In this document: one piece after another, positions 1 through 6,645 of the stretch
How the letters are laid out: each line of letters opens with the position of its first letter
Position numbering within the stretch: the stretch's first letter is position 1
Made by a program: the position numbers and the translations under genes
The notes under the pieces: generated by a model
Database searches by the model: none
Told to the model about the DNA's origin: nothing
The model's input: the letters and a program-made list of their open reading frames with translations, nothing else
Assembly: GCA_014871605.1 (NCBI GenBank)
Contig: WGSQ01000089.1
Span: forward strand, 1 to 7,479
Source: Collinsella sp.
GTDB taxonomy: Bacteria; Actinomycetota; Coriobacteriia; Coriobacteriales; Coriobacteriaceae
Direction: 5' to 3'
Length of the DNA: 7,479 nucleotides

Positions 1-25
1 GCGCTAACCGTTGCGCCAATCGCCC
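1..25 (-). tRNA. 5' half of a tRNA gene, truncated by the window edge
   Basis: Read on the minus strand from 25 to 1, the sequence fits a tRNA 5' half exactly. It has a 7-nt acceptor strand GGGCGAT (25-19), U8 and G9, then a 4-bp D stem GCGC (16-13) pairing with GCGC (4-1). The 8-nt D loop AACGGTTA holds the invariant A14, G18, G19 and A21. The anticodon, T arm and 3' acceptor strand lie outside the window, so the isotype cannot be read. The acceptor GGGCGAT is common in actinobacterial tRNA-Val, which is only a guess here. The gene runs divergently from asnB, and an extended -10 element sits 10 nt upstream of its first base. A chance match is possible for 25 nt, but every invariant position agrees. 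Confidence 0.75.
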
Positions 26-35
26 GTGCGGAGAG

Positions 36-44
36 AGTATAGCA
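36..44 (-). promoter_or_regulatory. Extended -10 promoter element for the minus-strand tRNA
   Basis: The minus strand reads TGCTATACT, which is a TGn extension plus a -10 hexamer one base off TATAAT. Transcription would start near position 29-30, only about 4-5 nt before the mature tRNA 5' end at 25. No good -35 hexamer is visible at 16-18 nt spacing, which an extended -10 can tolerate. The position relative to the tRNA supports both calls. Confidence 0.5.
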
Positions 45-130
45 AAACAATCGCCCCATTCACCTCATATCCATTAAAAGTAACCGGCGCGTGTCACAGC
101 GGAGCTGATTCAGTTGAGATTGCCTGAACA

Positions 131-161
131 TTCCGCCCCTCTTTACGCCCTCGGGTATACT
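131..161 (+). promoter_or_regulatory. Possible promoter for asnB
   Basis: A -10 hexamer TATACT lies at 156-161, giving a start near 168 and a 5' leader of about 45 nt before the asnB ATG at 213. The -35 is poor: the best candidate, TTCCGC at 131-136, leaves a 19-nt spacer, so an activator may be needed or the call may be wrong. I see no T-box, riboswitch or clear operator repeat in the divergent spacer (26-212). Confidence 0.4.
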
Positions 162-212
162 CAAAAGCTACTGATTCGATTTGATGCCCAGCAACAGCAG
201 AGGGGATAGTAT

Positions 213-2093
213 ATGTGCGGTTTTGTCGGTTTTGTCGGTGGGACGGATAACCAATCCGAGGTGCTCACCAAGATGATGGACCGCATCGTCCATCGCGGTC
301 CCGACATGGGCGGTCAGTTTATCGACGGCCGCGTTGCCCTGGGCTTCCGCCGCCTGTCGATCCTCGACCTGACCGAGGCCGGCGCTCAGCCCATGGCCAA
401 TGAGGACGGCAGCGTCGTCATTGTCTTCAACGGCGAGATCTACAACTTCCAAGAACTCCGTTCCGAGCTCGAGGCCAAGGGCTACAAGTTCCACTGCGGC
501 GCCGACACCGAGAGCCTCCTGCACGGCTACGAGGAGTGGGGCGAGGCCGTACTCGATCGTCTGCGCGGTATGTACGCCTTCGTCATCTGGGACAAAAAGA
601 AGAACAAGCTTTTTGGCGCCCGCGACATCTTTGGCATCAAGCCGCTCTACTACTATCCCATGGCCGATGCGGGCGACGGCGCTCCGGGCGTGCTCTTTGG
701 TTCCGAGATCAAGAGCTTCCTGGACTACCCGCACTTCCACAAGGCGGTCAACAAAAAGGCTCTGCGTCCGTACATGACGCTGCAGTATTCGGCGACTGAG
801 GAGACCTTCTTCGAGGGTGTCTACAAGCTGCCGCCGGCGCACTACTTTACCGTCGATATCCCGACCGGCAAGATGAACATCGAGCGCTACTGGGATTGCG
901 ATTACTCTGCCGTCGAGAAGCCGTTCGAAGAGTATGTCGATGAGCTGGACGAGGTCGTGCACGAGAGTGTCGAGGCCCATCGCATCGCCGACGTCAAGGT
1001 CGCGTCGTTCCTCTCCGGTGGCGTCGACTCCAGCTACATCGCCGCTTGCCTCATGCCCGACAAGACCTTCTCGGTGGGCTTTGACTACAAGAACTTCAAC
1101 GAGACCAACTACGCCAAGGAACTTTCCGATAAGCTCGGCGTCGAGAACGTTCGCAAGATGATTACCGCCGACGAGTTCTTCGGTGCGCTCGAGGACATCC
1201 AGTATCACATGGACGAGCCGCAGTCCAACCTGTCTTCCGTGCCGCTGTGGTTCTTGGCCGAGATGGCCCGCAAGGACGTTACCGTCGTGCTTTCGGGCGA
1301 AGGCGCCGACGAGCTCTTTGGCGGCTACGCCTACTACGAGGACACGGTCCCGGTGCGCAAGTACAAAAAGATGGTGCCGCTGCCCATCCGTCGCGCGCTC
1401 GGTAACCTGGCGCTGCATATGCCGTACTTCAAGGGACATAACTTCCTGGTCAAGGGTGCCGAGATCCCCGAGAAGTCGTTCCTGGGACAGGCTCTGGTAT
1501 GGCCGGAGCGCGAGGTCGACGGCGTGCTCAAGCCCGAGTACAACACCGGCGATGGCGCCTTCGAGCTTGCCGCTCCCATCTATGCGCGCGTGAAGGGTCA
1601 GCCCGAGCTGGTCAAGAAGCAGTACCTGGACATGAACATGTGGCTCCCGGGCGACATTCTGCTCAAGGCCGACAAGATGTGCATGGCACACTCACTGGAG
1701 CTGCGCGTGCCCTTCCTGGACCGCAAAGTCATGGAGTTCGCCGAGCACATTCCCGACCGCTACCGCATCAACGAGAACGGCAACAAACAGGTACTCCGCC
1801 ACGCTGCCAACAAGTCGCTGCCCGATGAGTGGGCCACCCGTCCCAAGGTGGGCTTCCCGGTGCCGATTGTCTACTGGCTGCGCGAGCAAAAGTGGTACGA
1901 CTATGTCAAGGAGTACTTCACCGCGCCGTGGGCAAGCGAGTTCTTCAATACCGACGAACTCATGCACCTGCTCGATCTGCACTTTGCGGGCAAGGGCGAT
2001 TTCCAGCGCAAGATCTATACGCCGCTCGTGTTCTTGGTGTGGTACAAGCGCTTCTTTATCGACGAGGACCAGCCCGCTGTTCAGGCTGCCTAG
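213..2093 (+). CDS. asnB: Asparagine synthetase, glutamine-hydrolysing (AsnB type)
   Basis: This cytosolic enzyme makes asparagine from aspartate, ATP and glutamine. The N-terminal Ntn glutaminase domain (about 1-200) begins MCGFVGF, so Cys2 becomes the nucleophile after Met removal. It also shows HRGPD (27-31), RRLSILDL (46-53) and FNGEIYNF (72-79). The synthetase domain carries the PP-loop SGGVDSS (268-274), SGEGADELFGGY (361-372), and the KADKMCMAHSLELRVPFLD block (485-503). At 626 aa it is longer than E. coli AsnB (about 554) and close to B. subtilis AsnB (about 632), which it resembles in these motifs. The ATG at 213 is fixed by the required Cys2 and by an AGAGGGG ribosome site at 199-205. 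It is transcribed divergently from the tRNA and followed by its own terminator, so it is probably monocistronic. B. subtilis AsnB and relatives amidate peptidoglycan precursors, so a wall role is an open alternative. Confidence 0.95.
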   Translation: MCGFVGFVGGTDNQSEVLTKMMDRIVHRGPDMGGQFIDGRVALGFRRLSILDLTEAGAQPMANEDGSVVIVFNGEIYNFQELRSELEAKGYKFHCGADTESLLHGYEEWGEAVLDRLRGMYAFVIWDKKKNKLFGARDIFGIKPLYYYPMADAGDGAPGVLFGSEIKSFLDYPHFHKAVNKKALRPYMTLQYSATEETFFEGVYKLPPAHYFTVDIPTGKMNIERYWDCDYSAVEKPFEEYVDELDEVVHESVEAHRIADVKVASFLSGGVDSSYIAACLMPDKTFSVGFDYKNFNETNYAKELSDKLGVENVRKMITADEFFGALEDIQYHMDEPQSNLSSVPLWFLAEMARKDVTVVLSGEGADELFGGYAYYEDTVPVRKYKKMVPLPIRRALGNLALHMPYFKGHNFLVKGAEIPEKSFLGQALVWPEREVDGVLKPEYNTGDGAFELAAPIYARVKGQPELVKKQYLDMNMWLPGDILLKADKMCMAHSLELRVPFLDRKVMEFAEHIPDRYRINENGNKQVLRHAANKSLPDEWATRPKVGFPVPIVYWLREQKWYDYVKEYFTAPWASEFFNTDELMHLLDLHFAGKGDFQRKIYTPLVFLVWYKRFFIDEDQPAVQAA

Positions 2094-2118
2094 CCTCGGC
2101 TGACGAACGCCTGCGCGT

Positions 2119-2143
2119 AACGGCTCCTCCGGGAGCCGTTTTT
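2119..2143 (+). terminator. Intrinsic terminator of asnB
   Basis: A perfect 9-bp stem AACGGCTCC (2119-2127) / GGAGCCGTT (2132-2140) encloses the loop TCCG, which is a stable UNCG-class tetraloop in RNA. It runs into TTTTT (2139-2143). It starts 25 nt after the asnB stop codon, so it should end the asnB transcript and separate it from murE. Confidence 0.88.
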
Positions 2144-2170
2144 GCGTGGGTGCGTTTCAGTTACTATAAA
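2142..2170 (+). promoter_or_regulatory. Promoter for murE, overlapping the asnB terminator tract
   Basis: TTGCGT (2142-2147) and TATAAA (2165-2170) are separated by exactly 17 nt. The -10 matches consensus at 5 of 6 positions, the -35 at 3 of 6. Transcription would start near 2177 and give a leader of about 28 nt before the murE ATG. The -35 begins inside the T-tract of the upstream terminator, so the two signals are packed together. A short inverted repeat, GCCA-AA-TGGC (2180-2189), follows at the predicted start and could be an operator or simply chance. Confidence 0.6.
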
Positions 2171-2204
2171 ACCGTCCCTGCCAAATGGCTGAGAAAGGTG
2201 AAAG

Positions 2205-3767
2205 ATGCACCATTCGGATTCCGCGACCGTGACCACGGTCGATACGCTTGCCAAGCTTCTCGATGTGTGCGGCGAGCTGCGCGCATCAGAGCAGGTTGAC
2301 GAGCGTGCCGTGACCGGCTGCTCGTTTGATTCGCGCACGGTCTCGGCAGGTGACGTGTTCTTCTGCAAAGGTGCTGCCTTTAAGCCCGTGTTTTTGAGCA
2401 TGGCGCTCGATGCGGGCGCCGTCGCATTTGTGTGCGAGGAGTCACTGGTCGAGTCTCTGGAGCCGCTGGCGCAGGAGAGCGGCGCGGCGATGCTGGTCGT
2501 GGATAGCGTCCGCACGGCCATGGCCCTGTTGCCGCCGGAGGTCTACAACCGCCCCGACCACGACGTTAAGATCGTGGGCATCACCGGTACCAAGGGAAAG
2601 ACCACGGCCGCTTTTATGCTCCAGTCGATTATCAAAGCGGCGGGCGAGTCCTGCGGCATGATCGGCTCGGTGAGTACCGACGATGGCATCGAGTGCTATG
2701 AGAGCACCAATACTACGCCCGAGGCCCCCGAGGTCTGGCGCCATATCGCCAACTGCCGCACGTCCGGTCGCCAGTCCATGGTCATGGAGGTCTCGAGCCA
2801 GGCGCTCAAGTACCAACGCGTCGAGAATCTGCCGTTTGACGTGGCGTGCTTCCTCAACATCGGCCGTGACCACATCTCGCCGATCGAACACCCCACGTTT
2901 GAGGATTATTTTGAGAGCAAACTCAGGATCTTTGACCAGGCAAAGACCGCCGTGGTGAATCTGGGCACCGAAGAGGTTGACCGTGTGCTGGAGGCAGCGT
3001 CGACGGCCGAGCGCTTGGTGACCGTTGGCGTCGAGCATCCCGAGGCAAGCCTGTGGGCGAGCGATGTGCGCATGGTCGGCTTTAGCATCGAGTTCAACTT
3101 GCATGGCCTGTGTGCCGACGAGTCCGAGGCGGGGGAGAAGATCCTGCTGGGTATCGCGGGAGACTTTAACGTGGAGAACGCGCTGGTCGCTATCGCCGCT
3201 GCGCACGAGATCGGCATCGGTATCGATGCCATCAAGAAGGGCCTCTCCAAGCTTCGTGTGCCGGGCCGCATGGAGGTCGTGGAGTCGAAGGACGGCCGCG
3301 TGATCTGCGTCGTTGACTATGCGCACAACCAGCTTTCGTTCCGTTCGCTTTTCTCGTCGGTGAAGCGCGCGTTTCCCGCCAGCCCCGTCATTGCAGTGTT
3401 TGGCGCTGCCGGCGGCAAGGCGCAGGAGCGCCGCGAGCAGCTTCCGCGCGAGGCCGCACCATATTCCGACCTGATGATTTTTGCCAACGAGGACCCGGCT
3501 CACGAGGACCCGATGAAGGTCTGTCGCGAGCTTGCCGAACATGTTCCCGACGATACGCCGAACAAGATCATCCTCGATCGCGAAGCCGCTGTGCATGCGG
3601 CGTTCAAGGCAGCGCGCGAGGAGTACGTCAACCCCGATGCTCCCACCATTGTCTTGCTGCTGGCAAAGGGTGACGAGGAGCTCATGCACGTGGGCGACGA
3701 GTTCGTGCCCATCGAGAGCGACCTTTCGTTGGCCAATCGCCTGATCGATGTTACCCAGTTTGACTAA
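2205..3767 (+). CDS. murE: UDP-MurNAc-L-Ala-D-Glu : diamino-acid ligase, probably non-DAP (Lys/Orn) type
   Basis: This cytosolic Mur ligase uses ATP to add the third residue of the peptidoglycan stem peptide. The order is an N-terminal UMP-binding domain (about 1-115), a central ATPase domain with P-loop GITGTKGKTT (125-134), the substrate motif STNTTPE (167-173), MEVSSQAL (194-201), a DHIS..EHP block near 223-232 and the probable carbamylated lysine K239. The C-terminal domain has GRMEV (354-358) and VDYAHN (370-375). The DNPR motif that reads meso-DAP is replaced by E429-D430-P431-A432, so the carboxylate-binding Arg is absent. SSQ in place of SSH, and the DHI.PIEHP block, are features I recall from pneumococcal L-lysine-adding MurE. 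It has 520 aa, slightly above the usual 480-500. An AAAGGTGA ribosome site (2194-2201) precedes the ATG. It stands outside a dcw cluster and probably has its own promoter. MurE identity is strong; the exact amino acid is inferred. Confidence 0.88.
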   Translation: MHHSDSATVTTVDTLAKLLDVCGELRASEQVDERAVTGCSFDSRTVSAGDVFFCKGAAFKPVFLSMALDAGAVAFVCEESLVESLEPLAQESGAAMLVVDSVRTAMALLPPEVYNRPDHDVKIVGITGTKGKTTAAFMLQSIIKAAGESCGMIGSVSTDDGIECYESTNTTPEAPEVWRHIANCRTSGRQSMVMEVSSQALKYQRVENLPFDVACFLNIGRDHISPIEHPTFEDYFESKLRIFDQAKTAVVNLGTEEVDRVLEAASTAERLVTVGVEHPEASLWASDVRMVGFSIEFNLHGLCADESEAGEKILLGIAGDFNVENALVAIAAAHEIGIGIDAIKKGLSKLRVPGRMEVVESKDGRVICVVDYAHNQLSFRSLFSSVKRAFPASPVIAVFGAAGGKAQERREQLPREAAPYSDLMIFANEDPAHEDPMKVCRELAEHVPDDTPNKIILDREAAVHAAFKAAREEYVNPDAPTIVLLLAKGDEELMHVGDEFVPIESDLSLANRLIDVTQFD

Positions 3768-3776
3768 TGAACCATG

Positions 3777-3809
3777 ATGGCGGCGGCGCCCTGAGTGCGC
3801 TGTCGCCAT
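3777..3809 (+). repeat. Strong hairpin between murE and the HAD gene
   Basis: A 13-bp stem (3777-3789 with 3797-3809) contains two G-U wobbles and closes on the 7-nt loop CCTGAGT. It begins 10 nt after the murE stop. The bases after it (AAGCGTG) have no T-tract, so it is not a standard intrinsic terminator. It may protect the murE 3' end, act as a processing site, or weakly attenuate. The structure is seen in the sequence; its role is unknown. Confidence 0.55.
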
Positions 3810-3865
3810 AAGCGTGTTCCCTCAATCAAAACATGCAGTCCAAGTCCAAACCCTTCTACGTAAAC

Positions 3866-3869
3866 GGAG
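3866..3869 (+). promoter_or_regulatory. Ribosome binding site deciding the HAD-gene start
   Basis: GGAG at 3866-3869 lies 5 nt before the ATG at 3875. The in-frame ATG further upstream at 3833 is preceded by CCCTCAATCAAAAC, which has no Shine-Dalgarno match, so 3875 is the better start. Confidence 0.7.
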
Positions 3870-3874
3870 TAACC

Positions 3875-4786
3875 ATGTCCCACAACACCCTGCCGACCGT
3901 CGCCGAGCTTTCGGGCGAGATGCGCGAGCGCTTGGCCAAGGTTAAGTACGTCTTTACCGACCTGGATGCTACGATGCTCGCACCCGGCTCGTGCGTGCTG
4001 CGCGACAACGACGGCAACCCCTCGACCAAACTCGTCGAGGCCGTCGTGGCACTTGCCCGCGCTGGTATTCAGGTGGTTCCCACCTCGGGCCGCAACCGCA
4101 CCATGATCCACGAGGATGCGCGCGTGCTCGGCCTCAACTCCTACATTGGTGAGATGGGCGGCCTGGTCATGTACGACCTCAAAGCCAACGATTGGGAGTA
4201 TCTGACCGGCGACATGCCTTACGACCCCGCCTGTGGCTTCACGCCGCACCAGGTGATCGAGCAGACCGGCGTGTGCGAGAAGATCCTTGCCCGCTGGCCG
4301 CACAAGATCGAGTACCACAACGACATGTCGACCGGCTACAAATACCGTGAGGTCACCGTCGGCATGCGCGGCGATGTGCCCGACGATGAGGTCCAGGCCA
4401 TCCTGGACGAGGCCGGCTGCGGTCTGATCTGGGCTTGCAACGGCCATCTGACTCACCTGTCCAAGCCGACGACGCTCGAGCTCGATCGCGTCGAGGACGG
4501 TCGCGCATTCAACATCAACCCCGCGGGCCTCAACAAAGGCGTCGCCATTGCGCGCTTCTGCGAGCACCTGGGGATCGAGCGCGAGGAGACGTTGGCGCTC
4601 GGCGATTCCGAGTCCGACTTCTACATGGCCGATCACGTGGGCACGTTCTGCCTGGTCGAGAATGGCCTGACGAGCGCCGGCGCGCTCGAGTTCCTGGCTG
4701 CTTGCGAGAACGCTTTCGTTACGCGCGGCAAAATTGTCGACGGTTGGGCGGCGACGGCAGAGCTGCTGGTCGCGGCGCGTTCGTAG
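3875..4786 (+). CDS. HAD-superfamily hydrolase, type IIB (Cof/SPP-like), substrate unknown
   Basis: This is a predicted cytosolic, Mg2+-dependent phosphatase of the haloacid dehalogenase superfamily. Motif I is D29-L-D-A-T33 (nucleophile D29, general acid D31). Motif II is TSGRN beginning at T70, with S71 as the conserved Ser/Thr. Motif III is K221 in NKG, and motif IV is GDSESD (243-248). A large insert between motifs II and III (about 85-210) forms the cap, as expected for type II (C2) HADs. LGLNSYIGEMGG after motif II resembles the place where Cof and sugar-phosphate phosphatases read LGL..YI..NG. The chosen start gives 303 aa, within the family range. No signal peptide or membrane segment is seen. 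It follows murE by 107 nt and precedes murI by 51 nt, so it may share a transcript with murI. Neither motifs nor context fix the substrate; sugar phosphates, mannosyl-3-phosphoglycerate or flavin phosphates are all possible. Confidence 0.85.
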   Translation: MSHNTLPTVAELSGEMRERLAKVKYVFTDLDATMLAPGSCVLRDNDGNPSTKLVEAVVALARAGIQVVPTSGRNRTMIHEDARVLGLNSYIGEMGGLVMYDLKANDWEYLTGDMPYDPACGFTPHQVIEQTGVCEKILARWPHKIEYHNDMSTGYKYREVTVGMRGDVPDDEVQAILDEAGCGLIWACNGHLTHLSKPTTLELDRVEDGRAFNINPAGLNKGVAIARFCEHLGIEREETLALGDSESDFYMADHVGTFCLVENGLTSAGALEFLAACENAFVTRGKIVDGWAATAELLVAARS

Positions 4787-4837
4787 CGCGGCGTCGCCGC
4801 ACGTGGACATGTCTTTTCGAGAGAGACTGGTGAGGTA

Positions 4838-5722
4838 ATGTCCGATATCGAGAATCCGGCAGGCGACACGCGCCCGATTGGCGTGTTCGATTCTGGTTTG
4901 GGCGGTCTGACGGTTGCGCGCGCGATTGCGACGGCGTTGCCGCACGAGTCCGTCTACTACTTTGGCGACACCAAGCGCTGCCCCTACGGCACGCGCACCG
5001 AGGATGAGGTGCGCTCGTTTGCGCTGCAGGCGGGTCGTTGGCTTTCGAAGCACGACGTCAAGATTATGGTCATCGCCTGCAACACGGCGACCGCTGCGGC
5101 CTTGCGTTTGGCCCAGCAGGTGCTCGACGTTCCCGTGATCGGCGTGATTGCGCCGGGTGCCCGTGCAGCAATCAACAGCACGCGTACGCGTCGCGTGGGC
5201 GTGCTCGCCACCAACCTCACCATTCGCTCGGGCGCCTACACGCGCGCCATTCAGGATCTAGATGCCGGCGTCGATGTATACGGCTGTCCTGCCTCGAGCT
5301 TTGTCGAGGTTGTCGAACACGAGCTCGCCTCGGGTGCACATCTGCAGGAACAGTGGCTTGAGAACGAGGATATCTTCGATACGCCTGCCGTGCGCGCGCT
5401 GGTGGGTGCCACGGTTGAGCCGCTGCGCGACCACGGTATCGATACCGTGGTGCTCGGCTGTACGCATTTCCCGCTGTTGGTGGGACCTATCCGCCATGCG
5501 CTGGGGCCTGGGGTGCGCGTCGTGAGTTCCGCCGAGGAGACCACGCGCGAGCTGACCGATATCCTCACGCGCCGCGAGCAGCTGGCGGGCGACGCCGCCG
5601 AGCCGCAGCATCGTTTTGCCACGACGGCTGATAACATTGCCGAGTTTGCGGTGGCGGGCAGCTTTATCTTTGGTCAGCCGCTCAAGAGCATTGAGCATAT
5701 CGATATCGACGAACTGAAATAG
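4838..5722 (+). CDS. murI: Glutamate racemase
   Basis: This cofactor-independent cytosolic racemase converts L-glutamate to the D-glutamate that MurD adds to the peptidoglycan precursor. It opens with PIGVFDSGLGGLTV (13-26), placing D18 and S19 in the active site. YFGDTKRCPYG lies around residue 41-51. The two catalytic cysteines are C81 in ACNTATA and C208 in GCTHFPLL, with H210 in the same motif, so both acid-base positions are intact. Length is 294 aa, close to the usual 265-290, with a short acidic tail. The ATG at 4838 is supported by GGTGAGG at 4829-4835, an SD with very short spacing, and by the expected short leader before PIGVFDSG. It lies 51 nt after the HAD gene and 55 nt before rph, so cotranscription is likely. 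Aspartate racemases share the fold, but the motifs here are those of MurI. Confidence 0.95.
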   Translation: MSDIENPAGDTRPIGVFDSGLGGLTVARAIATALPHESVYYFGDTKRCPYGTRTEDEVRSFALQAGRWLSKHDVKIMVIACNTATAAALRLAQQVLDVPVIGVIAPGARAAINSTRTRRVGVLATNLTIRSGAYTRAIQDLDAGVDVYGCPASSFVEVVEHELASGAHLQEQWLENEDIFDTPAVRALVGATVEPLRDHGIDTVVLGCTHFPLLVGPIRHALGPGVRVVSSAEETTRELTDILTRREQLAGDAAEPQHRFATTADNIAEFAVAGSFIFGQPLKSIEHIDIDELK

Positions 5723-5777
5723 ATATAGGGTCGCCGACCAAAGGCTCACGTTCACCTTTTGCCGAAAGGATTTTTCC

Positions 5778-6503
5778 ATGGAGTATATGCAGGTCAACCG
5801 CGCCAACGGCCGCGCCGCCGATGAGCTGCGCCCCATCAAACTGACTCGCGGCGTCATGAAGCACGCCCACGGCTCGTGTTTGGCCGAGTTCGGTGACACG
5901 CGCGTGCTGTGCGCCGCCACTATCGAGGAGGGCGTGCCGGGCTGGCGAAAGGGAGCTAAGGCCGGCTGGGTGACCGCGGAATACGCCATGCTGCCGGCGT
6001 CGACCGGCAAGCGCTGCAAGCGCGAACACGCCAACCGCAAGGGTCGCTCCATGGAGATCGAGCGCCTCATTGGCCGCAGCCTGCGTACCGTCGTCAACAT
6101 GAAGGCGCTCGGCGAGTACACCGTCACCGTCGACTGCGATGTGATTCAGGCCGATGGCGGCACGCGTACAGCGAGCATCACCGGCGCCTGGGTGGCGCTG
6201 CACGACGCCCTCGCCATGTGGGTCGAGGCGGGCAAGATCGAACGCATCCCGCTTATCGGCCAGGTGGCTGCCATCTCCATGGGCGTTGTCGACGGCAATA
6301 CTCTGCTTGACCTCGATTATTCGGAGGACAGCCATGCCGAGGTCGACATGAACCTCGTCGCCACCGACACCGGCGAGATGATCGAGCTCCAGGGCACCGG
6401 CGAGCAGGCGCCCTTTGACCGCAAACGCCTCAACGCCCTGCTCGACCTGGGCGACAAGGGTATCGCCGAGCTCATCGAGCTTCAGCGCCAAGCCATCGCC
6501 TAA
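5778..6503 (+). CDS. rph: Ribonuclease PH
   Basis: RNase PH is a phosphate-dependent 3'-5' exoribonuclease that trims tRNA precursor 3' ends and forms a ring-shaped hexamer in the cytosol. Family motifs appear in order: NGRAADELRPIKLTRG at the N-terminus, GDTRVLCAATIEEGVPGW (about 38-55), GRSMEIERLIGRSLR (about 91-105), DCDVIQADGGTRTASITGA (119-137), and LLDLDYSED (176-184) followed by D190 and ELQGTGE. The acidic residues D178, D180, D184 and D190 fall where the metal and catalytic aspartates of the family lie. Length is 241 aa, typical for the family (about 238). GAAAGGA at 5764-5770 sits 7 nt before ATG 5778; an in-frame ATG at 5787 is possible but less well placed. It is downstream of murI and upstream of rdgB, an order also seen in Bacillus. 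A terminator-like hairpin follows the stop codon directly. Confidence 0.96.
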   Translation: MEYMQVNRANGRAADELRPIKLTRGVMKHAHGSCLAEFGDTRVLCAATIEEGVPGWRKGAKAGWVTAEYAMLPASTGKRCKREHANRKGRSMEIERLIGRSLRTVVNMKALGEYTVTVDCDVIQADGGTRTASITGAWVALHDALAMWVEAGKIERIPLIGQVAAISMGVVDGNTLLDLDYSEDSHAEVDMNLVATDTGEMIELQGTGEQAPFDRKRLNALLDLGDKGIAELIELQRQAIA

Positions 6504-6539
6504 CCTGCCAAAAGGGACGGGTTTATTTTGGTAGGTTTT
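6502..6539 (+). terminator. Terminator-like hairpin after rph
   Basis: A 12-bp stem pairs 6502-6513 with 6526-6537 and contains one G-U wobble. The loop is 12 nt (GGGACGGGTTTA), and the stem runs into TTTTAT (6536-6541). It overlaps the last two bases of the rph stop codon. It would terminate or attenuate rph transcription ahead of rdgB. The large loop and short T-tract make it weaker than the asnB terminator. The same DNA may be a copy of a dispersed motif (see findings). Confidence 0.55.
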
Positions 6540-6645
6540 ATCTGCGGAGACGTCTAGACACAAGACTGCCGTTGATTGAGAGGGGAGAGGCAGAGGCCCT
6601 CGTCGCCCTCGGCGCGGCATTGCTATAGAGACAAGGAGGCCACTC

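Noticed and set aside
168..1691. A 507-codon open frame on the minus strand opposite asnB
   Set aside because: The plus strand encodes a complete AsnB with all motifs. Long antisense frames are expected in GC-rich genes because stop codons are rare in that frame. The antisense product shows no family motif.
3833..3874. Upstream in-frame ATG for the HAD gene at 3833
   Set aside because: No Shine-Dalgarno precedes it, while ATG 3875 has GGAG 5 nt upstream. The extra 14 residues are not needed by the fold.
4788..4800. GCGGC-GTC-GCCGC hairpin after the HAD gene as a terminator
   Set aside because: The stem is only 5 bp and the nearest T run (4814-4817) is 13 nt away, so it does not fit an intrinsic terminator.
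2442..6127. Other long minus-strand frames (2442-3809, 3764-5053, 5258-6127)
   Set aside because: Each lies across confident plus-strand genes (murE, HAD, murI, rph), crosses their boundaries, has no recognisable domain, and has composition typical of a shadow frame.
6548..6559. Overlapping palindromes AGACGTCT and GTCTAGAC
   Set aside because: They are short, unpaired with any promoter I can find, and within what chance allows; not enough for an operator call.
6506..6625. Open plus-strand frame in the rph-rdgB gap ending in LPLIERGEAEALVALGAALL
   Set aside because: It has no ATG or GTG start and no ribosome site, its first half uses rare codons, and I recognise no family. A gene remnant cannot be excluded, but nothing supports one.
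6621..6629. TGCTATAGA as an extended -10 promoter for rdgB
   Set aside because: The start would fall around 6636, inside the Shine-Dalgarno, leaving no usable leader, and there is no -35.
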